This document shows positions 46,066 through 56,904 of a DNA stretch of 64,000 nucleotides, piece by piece (position 1 is the first letter of the stretch; each line of letters begins with the position of its first letter). The notes beneath the pieces were generated by a model. The model worked only from the letters and a program-made list of their open reading frames with translations, was not told where the DNA came from and did no database searches. This DNA is from Thuidium tamariscinum (lineage: Eukaryota; Streptophyta; Bryopsida; Hypnales; Thuidiaceae): contig OX344753.2 of the NCBI GenBank assembly GCA_947034885.2, positions 10,230,001 to 10,294,000 on the forward strand, in the 5' to 3' direction. Both the position numbers and the translations under genes were made by a program.

Positions 46066-48543
46066 GCCTTTGTTGCCTAGATCAATTGTAGGTGAAGAAG
46101 ATGACCTTGAAATATCCAAAGAATAGAGGTGTGAAAGTGACATAGTTCTCTTTTGTAATGATGTATTGTGTATAGCCATAAGATTTGCAAGAAGTCTTTC
46201 AACATTATGATTTAAAGTCATTGACTACAAAATTCACTCTAATTGAAAGATAATCAAGGCTCACTAGAGAATATACAATTGTAAGAGAACCCCTACTTTT
46301 ATTTAAAAAATCTAACACCAACAAGAGTAAAAACTCTATTGACCCTATTGGATAAGTTTAAAGGAAAGAACAAAATTCTTCTAATTATAAATGCTATTAT
46401 CTTGAAATTTTTATTTTCAAAGCCCTTAAAAATATTTTTCACTTATTCCAAACAATTGTCTTCAACTTTTCATTGTTTGAATTTTAAATAAAAAATGTTG
46501 TCATTGTAGAAGAAATCAACAAAAAAAATGACTACATTACTAGTGTATTTGAACTCCTCATATCACAAGGTGATTTAGAGCATGGTAGGCTCTTTATTTT
46601 CTTTTAAAAATTTGCATGCATGTACCTAATTAAGAAGATATGGTTTAAAGCAAAAAATTTATTGCAAGAGGGGCTAAGGTCTATTGACTTTGTTTTAGAG
46701 GAATAAATAATTTTTTATGCGATAGTCAACTAAACTTTTGATTGTATGGTCAAAGTCCAAAAAAAAAATTATTCAATTTTGATAAATGTACTAAAATTTG
46801 TCAAACTTGTCTTTTAGAGGTAGAAATGCACTTTTTGTAGGATACTTGCATTTTCTACTACAAATTTGGAAAGATAGAACTTTATGTTTAGAAAAGTCTA
46901 GTCTTTGAAGTTAAAATTCAAGATCATACACTTGAAGGGGATTTTCACCCTAAAATTTGGAAAAACATACTATAGCATTTTTAGCTAGGAGAAAGTCCCT
47001 ATTCCTACAAACTTTTATGCAATAATATTTTTTGACCAACTACTCAACTTGTAGGACTTCATTTGAAGTTGCTCTATAGGTTTCTAACAATGAATTGTTC
47101 TTTACCCCTAAAGTTCGAATACCCTTTCTTTATCAAAAGTCACTCAAATTTCCACTTCTATTGTGAAGAGTAAAGAACTTTACAAATTATTTTCTTTAGT
47201 ATATCTAATTATAGAATCTTGCACTAGACTAGCATATACATGTATGCAAGAAATTTTTAAAACTTTTATAAGATAGATTGCAAGATATTTGCCTTTAAAG
47301 TACAAAAAGTGGTATTTTGATAGATTACTTGACTAGATTATTTGACTTTGAATCTCCATACCTTAAAATTTTTTCTATAAGAATCTTGATTTTAATATTT
47401 TTAATATTGAATATTTGAATTGAAAATCTTAAAATTTTTATTCTTTTGAAAATTCATTATATTCAATTTTTTTAAAATTATAAGTAGAAGAAGTACAAGA
47501 TTGTAGGAAGAACTAAGTTGTTAATAGTTCCTTGAAGGAATTGAATTACTCTAATTTCAATAGTAAGATTTTTGTAGCTAGCATGGTTAACTTTGTTGGA
47601 CTTTATGTTTTGAAAAAAAGGTAAAACTTGACTTGAAAAATGAAAGAACTAAGTTATTTTTTCAAAAGATTTTTGTGATTACTTGCAAACAAGAAGTTCC
47701 ATAACTTTCACATCACTAATCCAAATTGAATGAGTTAAACCTTTCCACGTAGACAAAAATATAATCTATGAGATTAATTTTTTTATTTTAATTCAAGGCT
47801 TTGTAGCCTTATTTTGTTGCCGAGTCCCCTTCATTTTGAGCTTATTATAGTATAACTTATGCTTCGACCTAACTATTGAAAGAATAAGATTTTCTATCTA
47901 ATGAAAAAGTACTAGAAAATCACACACAAAATTGAAGGTACACAACCCAAAATCCATTTTGTTTCTCAAAGGGTTAATGGGACTTGAGGACTCAAGAACT
48001 TGAAGAAGGAAGACCATAGGTAAATAATTTTATGTATTTGCATTATTGAACTAAATGAATCTATGGTTGCATTTACTAAAAATAAATCATGAATAAATTA
48101 ACATTATAGCTTTGCTTTGAAAAAGACTATTTTATAGCATTTTTGGTACAATATTTTAGGGCCAAAACTCACATTGGGAAATGTCTTCAACTTTGCACAT
48201 GGTGCATTGTAGATGTAAAGTAATTAAGCCTTTAATGATTGATTATGAATTATTTAGAAGAAAATTTAAAGATACACCTATAGAATTCTTTGGAGTTTCT
48301 TCAAATCTTTAATTTTTGAAAATTCACAAAAGAAACTAAAAAAAATTCTAAAAAACTATTATACAATACTATATTACTATTAGTATTTTATTTCCTAAAA
48401 TTTATGGATTTTCTCAATTGAGTACAATTAAAAAGAGATCTCTTCTTATATTTTTATTTTATCTATTCAAATGATACAAAATAGTGAAACTAGCTTGCCG
48501 TACACTAATTTCTTGACATTCAACATTGTATAAATGTTTTTAG
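46066..48543. other. AT-rich gene desert
   Basis: No gene, RNA or convincing element is seen. A lone GGGTTAA at 47971 resembles the right end of the TTAA-CCC group, but no left partner was found. Confidence 0.5.
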
Positions 48544-48808
48544 GCATAAGAGGATTTTCAGCTAGTGTAGAAGACTGTGAGTTCCTGGATTGTGAGAACT
48601 TGCTAAAAGCTGCCACAGAGGCGATCTGATGTGGCCAAGAGATTGCCACATCAAATATTAATATTTAATTAATTAATTTTTTTAAATTCAAATTTTTTTT
48701 CAAATTTTTCAAATTTTCAAATTTTTAATTATTATTTAATCTGACTAATTCATAGACTAGGGAACAGGGTTGAAATGGTCTTTCAAAGTCCTGAAAAATC
48801 CTCTTATG
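48544..48808 (+). mobile_element. CATTAGAAG-type MITE, diverged copy with its own matched ends
   Basis: The ends CATAAGAGGATTTTCAG and CTGAAAAATCCTCTTATG are inverted copies differing by one base. The interior follows 25337-25599 (TTCCTGGATTGTGAGAAC, TGTGGCCAAGAG..TGCCAC, AT tract, AGGGAACA). Both ends share bases that differ from the other copies, so the two termini changed together, which suggests a separate subfamily. Confidence 0.75.
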
Positions 48809-49219
48809 GTATCATATAAGAATGCACTACTTTTGAATTAGGTATTCTTATAATTGGGACTCATGATTCTCTATGAAAATAAATGAAAAGATCTCTATAA
48901 ATAATTGCTGACTTTGATGGCATGTAAAGTAATTTTTTTGATGTAATGCAATCTAATTTCACTATTTTGTACTAGAGAATGAGTAGCTCATGGAGTAGCT
49001 TTTGCCTTGATTTGTCATGCAAGTAGATGCAAGATGAGCCAAGTAAGGCGAGACCTATAGTTGCGTGCATGATAGAATGTGCAAGGAGTCTCCACTCTCA
49101 AGTGTTAGAAGCATGCCTCACCACCTCCAAAATAGGCAGAACAATTAATAGAGTCGGCAAACTCAACACAATTGGCCTCTCACCACTTTGTCAAGTCACC
49201 ACAAATTTTACACCCTAAC
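48809..49219. other. Intergenic DNA between elements
   Basis: No gene is seen. The open frame 49027-49218 has a plausible length but no recognisable domain, and it ends against an element. Confidence 0.4.
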
Positions 49220-49448
49220 TTAACCCTGAAGCACTCCGATGTCCATATTCTGAACGATGAACAGAGGGCTTCAAGGCACTATTTCATCCAATTAACTTCT
49301 TGTTTATCAAATGTAACACTTGAATCTAGAAAAGACAACCTTCCTCCATGACCAAATTCATTAAATTCTCGTAAATGATATATTTGTACAAAGCTATAAG
49401 CAAAAATGTGCAAAAGTTCAAAAAAGGATTGAGACACTTCAGGGTTAA
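49220..49448. mobile_element. TTAA-flanked element, family 3
   Basis: 229 bp with perfect 12-base ends, TTAACCCTGAAG and CTTCAGGGTTAA. A weaker inner match (CACTCCGAT against TGTCTCAAT) follows. The interior is non-coding. Confidence 0.75.
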
Positions 49449-49464
49449 AAAAGGAAATGCCAAA

Positions 49465-49742
49465 CATTAGAAGAAATCTTAGGCCTCCAAAGAGCCGTTT
49501 CGGGGCTGTTCTCCGAAATTGTTCCCTAACTGCTGGCCGCTGTCAGGGCGGTATTTATCCAAAAAAAATAAATAAATTGGGGTCCTGAAATATGAAAAAA
49601 ATCCCAAAAAAAAAATTCAAAAAAAAAATTAAATTACGTGGCACTCTCTCGACCACGTCGGATTTCAGTTCACGCAGTAGAAATTGCGTTCCCGCAATCC
49701 GGGAACCCATAGTCTTCTAATGCCTTCGGATTTCTTCTAATG
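49465..49742 (-). mobile_element. CATTAGAAG-type MITE, reverse copy
   Basis: 278 bp with exact inverted ends CATTAGAAGAAATC and GATTTCTTCTAATG. On the minus strand it follows 25337-25599 block by block. It has a small insertion near the TTCCCG palindrome (an extra GCAATTTCTACTGCG-like stretch that itself forms an inverted pair). It lies 16 bases after the 49220-49448 element. Confidence 0.85.
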
Positions 49743-51390
49743 TAAGAATTTGTTCCTACTATGCCTTAGAGGGACAATCTTATAAGTAGTAAAGTCAATA
49801 GAGCATTACAATCTACCAAGCCTACATTGACACATTGTAGGTGATGTGGCATGGACTTATGAGCAATGTTACAACCACTAATTTTTATAAAAGTAGTGTC
49901 TAGGTAATAGTGAACAAGTGCTCATTAAATCTTTTAAAATGAATATTTGAGGAAATTTTGGGCACTCTTTTCAAAATAAACTCTCAATGGTCTATTGACT
50001 TGTAAGAGTGGTGGTTTTAGAGTCTTAAGTGAATAGGCCGTCTGAGCTAGGACCTCATTAATACACCTTTGCATAAAACCTCAATCAAATTTCACGGGCG
50101 CTTAAGCCCTTAGCTTTATCCAAATAGAAATTCAATTGTTCAAAAGCTCCATTTTTTGTTATACAAATCAAGCATTGGTGAAAATTTCCATTTCATGTAA
50201 TTCAAGAAAAAAAAATCTAATTTATACCAAATGGCATCCACATTTTGAAGGCTTCTATTCATGTTGGGTAAGATACAATAAAAATATGTCTTAGGTGGTA
50301 AGAGCAAAGAAGAGAAAGAAGAGACTCCACCCCTAATACTAACATATCAAATATAAATGCCCAATCTCTTATGCGCTAAAAAGTGGCAGATATGTTATAT
50401 AACAACCCCACACCATGAACAGTCCCAACATTGTTAATTAACCCCCTTCTCATTCTAATTCCATTCATGTATAAAATAAGTTTGCTATATTTTAGCTAGG
50501 TGCTTGAGGAACTATGGTAGGTGCTAAAGTAAAAGCATCTAAATGGGACATTTATCCTAGATCTCTTGATCTTGAGGGTGCATATATGTAGAAGAAAATG
50601 ATGTGCATTTGTTAGGAAATGGTTTAGGAGACCAAGAAAATTAGTTTCATATTTTGTAGAACTTGTATGAATATAATATGAATTTTTGAAAACAATTGTG
50701 TAGATGCACCTATTGTGGACACTAAATTAATATCAAAGTAGCCACAAAAACAACCAAAAGCCACATACTCTAACTTTGGATCGTATATCAGTGAATGGCC
50801 ACTTTTTGGAAGATTGACAACTTCTTGGGTCCTCACTTGTCTACTTTAGAACACCACATGTATTCTTTGGGTACACTTGCATTTAGATTTAGATTCTTTT
50901 CTAAGTGTTCGTAAACAACCAGTGACCCAGTGTTCCATTTGGGGGGGCTTCTAAGGTAGACTAGCCTAATTCCATCTACAAACCATTTTTGTCACCCTAT
51001 ATTTGGCTCCATTTCCACCCATCCCACCATCCAAATCTGTCTGGAAATGAGCCAATTCTATTTAGAAATCTAACAAAATCAATGCATTTATGTCATTTAG
51101 GATAATGTGACAATAGCTAATTAGTGAATACCTAGATGTTTATAGGGAAATAAGAAGGTGGTTGTGGGTTTTTATTAGGGCGTTTATGACCCTATTCATG
51201 GGTGCTTTTGTAATTTAAGCCTGAACACTTCAAAAATTCACAGAAATTACAATTTTAATTAGAAAATTATAATTCCACTTGGGTTTAATTCATGAAACAT
51301 GCACACACATCTGGATATTGTATGTATCCCTTGGAATTGACCCCAAGATAGTCAGATTGCAAATCATGGTGGTAATAGGTTGGTCTACCT
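49743..51390. other. AT-rich intergenic DNA
   Basis: No gene is seen. Composition begins to rise after about 51400, at the cytochrome b5 promoter. Confidence 0.5.
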
Positions 51391-51926
51391 TGCCTTAGAT
51401 AAGGCTAGGTGGGAACTGGCCTGCTTTTAACGTGTATTTAGTTGACACACGCCGTTTGTCGCCAACTTTTGACGTGAGCATCTTCCCGCAACCTTCCGGC
51501 TTCAGTTCGTCCCTTGCGTCCTTTTTCGTCGAGTGACACAGGCAGGCACGCAGCGCATCTTTACCAAGTCGCCTTTGACCACTACTCTTCATCCTCATTC
51601 ATCCAATGCGAACAGAATTCATCCTTCCGAAATCTACTACCTCTCCACTCTCCACGATAAGTACATCCTAAGAATCTAGACAAGTCCTTGAATGACCCCC
51701 TAGAATCTATTTCATTCGGAAGATGTAGCCATCAGAATGACAATCTGAAAGGCGGAGAAAGACGTATAAGAACCTGCTGAACCACTCACGCACACATTGT
51801 TGCTTGTGCCGCTCTCCATCAATCGCTCGCACACGCGCAGCGAGCGACCTCGCGGGATCGGAATTGCCCTTGCAACTTCTTCTTTTCCGCTTTTGCGAAA
51901 TTCGGTGGAGACAAGAGGCGTTCGCT
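51391..51926 (+). promoter_or_regulatory. Probable promoter and 5' UTR of the cytochrome b5 gene
   Basis: The composition is balanced to GC-rich. A pyrimidine-rich stretch (CTTCTTCTTTTCCGCTTTT) ends about 30 bases before the ATG, as in many plant leaders. No TATA box is certain. Open frames on both strands here are not credible. Confidence 0.45.
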
Positions 51927-53635
51927 ATGGAGACGAAGGTGTTCTCATTGGAAGAGGTTTCGGCACACAACCACGCCAGGGATTGCTGGCTGGTCATCGG
52001 CGGAAAGGTGACCTTGTTGTCATGGTTTTACTGCTAATCGGAGCAAGTAGTAATAGCCGAAGAGACTTCGGTGCTGGTCCTGGGTTTAGGGTTTTCTTGG
52101 GATTCCGATTTAGTCTTTTTTTTTGTCGATTTACGATGTCTTGATCGGGAAGAAAGTTGTGTTCTTGATTCTTGGATTTGGTTTTGAAATATCAGCTGTA
52201 ATGCATTTATTTACTTCCTCTGTCCTGAATTAAGCGTCCCAATTGAACCTCATGTTTTTTTAAGTTGTTTTTGAGGTTGGAGACTTTTTTCTGTCCGATT
52301 TTATTTAGTTTGTAATGAACACATGTAATGTTCCTCATTGATTCTGGTGGTATGAAATCTGAACCTTTCTGAATCTATGCTTCTCACAATATGGTCAATG
52401 AAATACGTATCAATTGTTTTCAGCGGACACTTATTTCGGGACGGAGGGAGTATTTTTTTTGTTTCTTAGTTCTCTAGAATAATTCTGGCGGATTGCGTTC
52501 CCTGCTTGGAACAAGGTTCAACCCTCAGTTGAATCGTCTTTTGTCACTCGGGCAATTGATAATTAGTGCTTATGCATTTTTCGTGGTTGCAGGTTTATGA
52601 TGTAACCAAGTTTCTTGAAGATCACCCTGGAGGTGACGAGGTTCTGCTCTCCGCTACTGGTATGGTGGACAGTGCATGCGCTTGTTTGGCAATCACATTC
52701 TGTTTGTGAAGCAAGTGTCTTTTGTGAGTCGCTTGAAGTAGATTGTGAAAATCAGTTGATATAAAGAATCTGTATGGAACATGTTTGCAAGTACTGATGA
52801 GCAATTAAGATAGGGAACCTTTGCGCGTGGTCCTGAGTGATTTTTCTTATTGAATCGAAGTTTGTAATGTGATTCTTTGCCGTTATTTTCGATAGGATTT
52901 CTTTGCGTTATTTTGAATATCAAATGATCAAGTTATGAAGTTTTTCTGTATTGTTTGGGTATTGAATAACTAAGTTATGAAGGTTTTTTCTCATTGGCTG
53001 AATAAATCTGGGGATAGACTGTGAGTCTTCATCTATTTTGCATTGTCCTATCCATTAGACTCTCAACATGAACTGCCTCTGTCTCAAAATAAATCCGTGG
53101 TACTCCGACTAGTTTCCCACTAGAGACCTGAAATTTAATTTTAGACAGAGTAGTACTTGTTAGTAACATTTATTTTACTTATGGCCTATTCATGACAAAA
53201 GGTCTCCCATGAGAAGTGCACTCTGCCTTTGGAATGGTGGTGAACTTCTGACCACATTTGTTTTGGGGAATGAGTGAAGTGCACACAATTCTATGAAGTA
53301 TGATGCTGTATGGGATTTTTATGATGATGTGGATCAAACCTAATAATACTTTCGTCCGATGGATTTCAGGGAAGGATGCCACTGATGACTTCGAGGATGT
53401 AGGCCACAGCACTAGTGCAAGAGCCATGATGGACGAATACTTCGTCGGTGAAATAGACCCTTCCTCATTTCCTTCCAAGCCCACCTTCACACCCGCCAAA
53501 CAAGCTACTTACAATCCTGATAAGAGTTCTGAATTTCTCATCAGGATATTGCAGTTCGTTGTCCCTCTTGCTATTCTTGCATTGGCTGTGGCAGTGCGGT
53601 TTTTAACCAAGAGTGAAGACGTTAAGAACAAGTGA
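51927..53635 (+). CDS. Cytochrome b5, ER tail-anchored type
   Basis: Three exons, 51927-52007, 52593-52659 and 53370-53635, join in frame across GT-AG introns to encode 137 residues, the usual length of plant microsomal cytochrome b5. The haem-binding core runs from about 5 to 78: [38 protein letters not shown], then DATDDFEDVGHSTSARAMM. The two axial haem ligands are His38 (in HPGG) and His62 (in VGHS). A Pro/Thr linker at 80-100 leads to a hydrophobic tail anchor at 105-125 and a charged C-terminus (TKSEDVKNK), which supports the ER membrane rather than the plastid or mitochondria. Such proteins pass electrons from NADH-cytochrome b5 reductase or cytochrome P450 reductase to desaturases, hydroxylases and P450s. 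Intron positions after GGK and within the glycine of ATG-K are clean. Both introns carry MITE-like insertions. Confidence 0.96.
52214..52450. mobile_element. Stowaway-type MITE in intron 1 of cytochrome b5
   Basis: The right end GGGACGGAGGGAG is the inverse of the plant Stowaway terminus CTCCCTCCGTCCC. The left end CTTCCTCTGTCC plus TGAATTAAGCGTCC is its diverged partner of ...CGAAATAAGTGTCC. A TA lies directly outside each end (52212-52213 and 52451-52452), the expected target duplication of Tc1/mariner-type elements. It is 237 bp and non-coding. Confidence 0.85.
53073..53154. mobile_element. Possible short Stowaway-like remnant in intron 2 of cytochrome b5
   Basis: The left end CTGCCTCTGTCTCAAAATAA and the right end TTAATTTTAGACAGAGTAGTA are imperfect inverted copies of the same general type as the intron 1 element. 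It is only 82 bp, so it is probably an internally deleted copy. Confidence 0.5.
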
Positions 53636-54186
53636 AAGGTATGCTCCTTCTCTTGTCCAGGACATGGTTGCTGACCGTGGATTCCTCTGGTGCTTGGGAT
53701 TACGGTAGGTATTAGGTAGAGGTATAGCACTTCATAATAGGGCTGGGGTACTGATTCATGGCACATAGAAAGATGGATGTGACTTCCATACTTTCCTCCA
53801 TTTGTAGTACAATAATCACTCTATTCAAGATATTTTGGCAGCCCATCGTTACAGATAGTTCGGAATATTTGTGTGTATTATGGACTCTGTTAATTTCTGA
53901 ATACGAGTGCGATGCCTAGCACTGATTATGACCCTGCATTGATATACCCTTCTACTGAACTTTTACCAAGTGTTGGGACAGTTCTTGAATTTGTGAGCAA
54001 ATTATCAACTGGCTTCTGGTGTTTTAACCCTGGAAGGATGCTACCCTATTACGAAGGTAGTCAGTCAAATATGATCGCATTCCTAAATGCATTCTTTGTT
54101 TCTACTTTCTTGTGAAAGTCACTCTTTCGTCAGACATTTGTAGTCTTGGGTGTCCTCGTTTTGGTTACCTGTTTGCAACCTTGTTG
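53636..54186 (+). other. Probable 3' UTR of cytochrome b5
   Basis: Composition stays balanced to about 54180. The open frame 53912-54115 has no family resemblance and is probably UTR sequence. Confidence 0.4.
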
Positions 54187-55115
54187 TAAACCCCTAAATG
54201 CTCAAGGCACCATATTTTGGTGTCAACTAAACTTTGAAGTTGTATAAAATCTTCAATATTATTTAGTTGAATACCTTAATAAGGTCTATGTGAAGCTTCA
54301 AAAATCTGATTCAAAAATCTGACCTAAAATCTGAAAAAATTGTTCTAGACTTTTCTATTGTAGATTTTGTGCAAGCATATCCACTGCAAATCTGGAGTTT
54401 TTGGTGTTATAGGCTCATGGGATCTTGAGGGAAAATCACATTGTAAATTCATTTAAAGAAATTGTAGAGTAAATTTTTGAGAAGTTGTAAATCAATTGTA
54501 GTAATGTACAAGTGTGCCTTGTGCCACTGCCACAGTCAAATCTAATTTTTGAAGGCATGAAATTCAATAACTCTCACACCATAGGTTCAAACACCATGAA
54601 ACAAAGTCTATGCATCCTTCCTTGCTAAGGGCTTTTTGATGGTATCAAGATCATGACCAAAATATAAGTAAAAGTAATTTTTTAATTTTTTAGAACCAAA
54701 AATACTCAAAAATCCATAACTTTCTTGCCAATAAGTCGGAATGCCATGAAACCAAGCCCATGCACCCCTCTTGGCTGAGAGCTTTCCAATAGTACCAAGT
54801 ATGCAATTAGGGGATACACAAGTCGAGAGATCTCAATTTGACAAACAAAACAAACTACCTATCTTAAGGTATAGATGTTATCGTATGTCCTTTAGCCTAG
54901 TATTTTCTTCATGACTTCAATGTTAGATTTGACTTGTAAAAAGAGGATTAAAACACTTCAAATCACTTTTTGAAGTTTTAACAATGTCTTGATCAAACAT
55001 TATAACCTTTCAATCTTTAAGTGATGTATTATTGTGTTTTCTTTTTTTATGTAACCTATAACATGCCTAGTATGAATTCATATGATTATAATTCTAAGTA
55101 AATTGGTAAAACTAA
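54187..55115 (+). mobile_element. Diverged family 1 TTAA element with an internal insertion
   Basis: It starts TAAACCCCTAAATGCTCAAGG and follows copy B through TTTTGTGCAAGCATATCCACTGCAA and the TTGTAGAGTAAATTT block to about 54510. It resumes near 54880 (TTCAA.GTTAGATTTGACTTG, TTGATCAAACATTATAACCTTTCA). About 360 bases in between are extra. They contain two similar units with a CATG.AAC.AAG.C.ATGCA.CC core and GGCTTTTTGATGGTAT or GAGCTTTCCAATAGTAC. The right terminus is not preserved. Confidence 0.7.
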
Positions 55116-56415
55116 TTAGATTTTCATTTGCTTATGAAGTCAGCCAAATATAATTGAAGATAAAGCATTTGTTAATTATTTATATGTCATTGTTACTAAT
55201 TGGTGAAGGAAAAACAAATGAAGTTTGCAACATGGTTTAACTCTGTAAGGATTGAGGCACATGTCAAGCAAAAATTGTCAAAAGAAGTAACACTTTCAGG
55301 GCCATGAGAAAAAAATTAAAAAATTAAAAAAAATCAATCTTACAAATTTATACTAGAATACTGTGGAAATGTACAAAACAAAATTTAGAAACTTTAATTA
55401 TAGAGATTGAAAGATTATAACACTTGAAGTTAGAAGAAATAGCTTTTTTCCAAACCTTGCCTAATGGGGTCAACAAACTTTAACTCTTGGAGTGAGATTT
55501 TTGCACTACACCAATACATTGTTTTTTTTTGGATAGTTGCATCCTATATCATGCTAGTTATATACTTTACTAAAGTCAGATTTTAGAAGTAAAAAGTATT
55601 TTGTATATATTGACCAAACTATCCAAAAATTTGAGAGCAATATAACTTTTGATTTGGGCCTTTGATTTGGAAAAGAACTACATTCCTATAAAGGAGGTAC
55701 AAGTTCACACCTTTTATCAAAACTTCTTGAACATCTACCAAAAATTAACTTTATACACAACTACATAAGATTTCTTATATACATTACATTCTCACTAGGT
55801 CCTTTAGGCTCAATGAAGGAGTTTATAGTTCATAGAGTTTTGTTGACTGTAACTTAGCCAAATTTGATAATTGACTTTAAACTACAATAGAAATTCAACT
55901 TATTTTTGTTTTGTGACTTGCCATACTTGGTATGATAAACTTGAACTTGAACTCATCATGATATGATAGAAAGGTATTGTTGTCAGTTTTCCAATGGCTT
56001 ACTAATTTGCATAAAATTGTTCATGGTAGGATTCTGCTTACAAATTGAGATATTACATTCTAAATATTAACACGATTTAGATTATTTAGGATACAAGATA
56101 ATATTCCTTTAAATGTTTCTCCATTATTCATACAATAATATACAATGTGTGAAGGAATTATTTAAACCATTTGTATTGATAGAAAAATTACTAATTCTAA
56201 TAATTGTCTTGGACCAATTGTCTTGTGTTGAGTTCCTTGGCACATGAAAGTCTATAGATGTTGAAACTACTTAATAAAAAAGTAAGATTATTTTTGACAT
56301 CATAGAATTTTTTTGATAAATTGGAGTTTGTACTAAAATTTAACATTAATCAATTGAGTTTTTGAACTAGCTATCTAAGGAATTGGAATTTTTTTTAAAT
56401 ATTAAATAGAAATAA
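55116..56415. other. AT-rich intergenic DNA
   Basis: No gene, RNA or clear element is seen. Confidence 0.45.
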
Positions 56416-56904
56416 TTGAGTGGATATAATATTTTCTTCCCTAAAAATCTCTATAAGAAACTTATGTTTTTGGTGTTATTTCCAAAAAATGTATCTTTTT
56501 TTCTAAGACATCACACATTGAGTGGTGAATGGCCAAATGAAAGTGAATTTGATGTGATGTTGCAGACAACATTTGTAGTTAAGTTGAAGAACAAGTAGAT
56601 GTTATCACAAATGAACATGTTCTCAATAATGTTTGAAAAAAAAAGTTCATGTTTTTTTGTGACGTCCCAAGAAACATAGACTACCAAGTTAACAAGTAGA
56701 TCCATTTTGACTATGGATAAATTAGTAAAAATTACCATTGTAAAATGTTGACTGTATGTGAAAATTTAGAAAAAGTTAGTCATATGGCATGCTTTGCAAA
56801 AAAAATAAAAAATGGATGGATGTGCACCATAGATGAAAAAGATGGTCTTTATACAAGAAGGGTGGTAGGAAGGGAAACAATCCATATGGGATATGTAAAC
56901 CAAG
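56416..56904 (+). pseudogene. Decayed reading frame, repeated at the left edge of the window
   Basis: One frame stays protein-like for about 160 codons, broken only by in-frame stops (the first at 56596, others near 56695 and 56716) and with no frame shift needed. Segments such as EWPNESEFDVMLQTTF, HCKMLTVCENLEKVSHMACF and KNGWMCTIDEKDGLYTRRVV read as ordinary protein with well-spaced Cys residues. The end of the frame (GLYTRRVVGRETIHMGY) recurs at bases 1-63. A sequence that is both coding-like and repeated suggests a remnant of a transposable element or of a dispersed gene family. I cannot name the family. Confidence 0.5.

Noticed and set aside
46066-48543. Search for LTR retrotransposons, CRISPR-like arrays and tRNA genes in the deserts
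   Set aside because: No long direct terminal repeats, no regular spacer arrays and no tRNA-like B-box with paired arms were found by eye.
51797-52144. 115-codon frame overlapping the cytochrome b5 start
   Set aside because: It runs out of frame with the cytochrome b5 exon and into its first intron, so it is a shadow.
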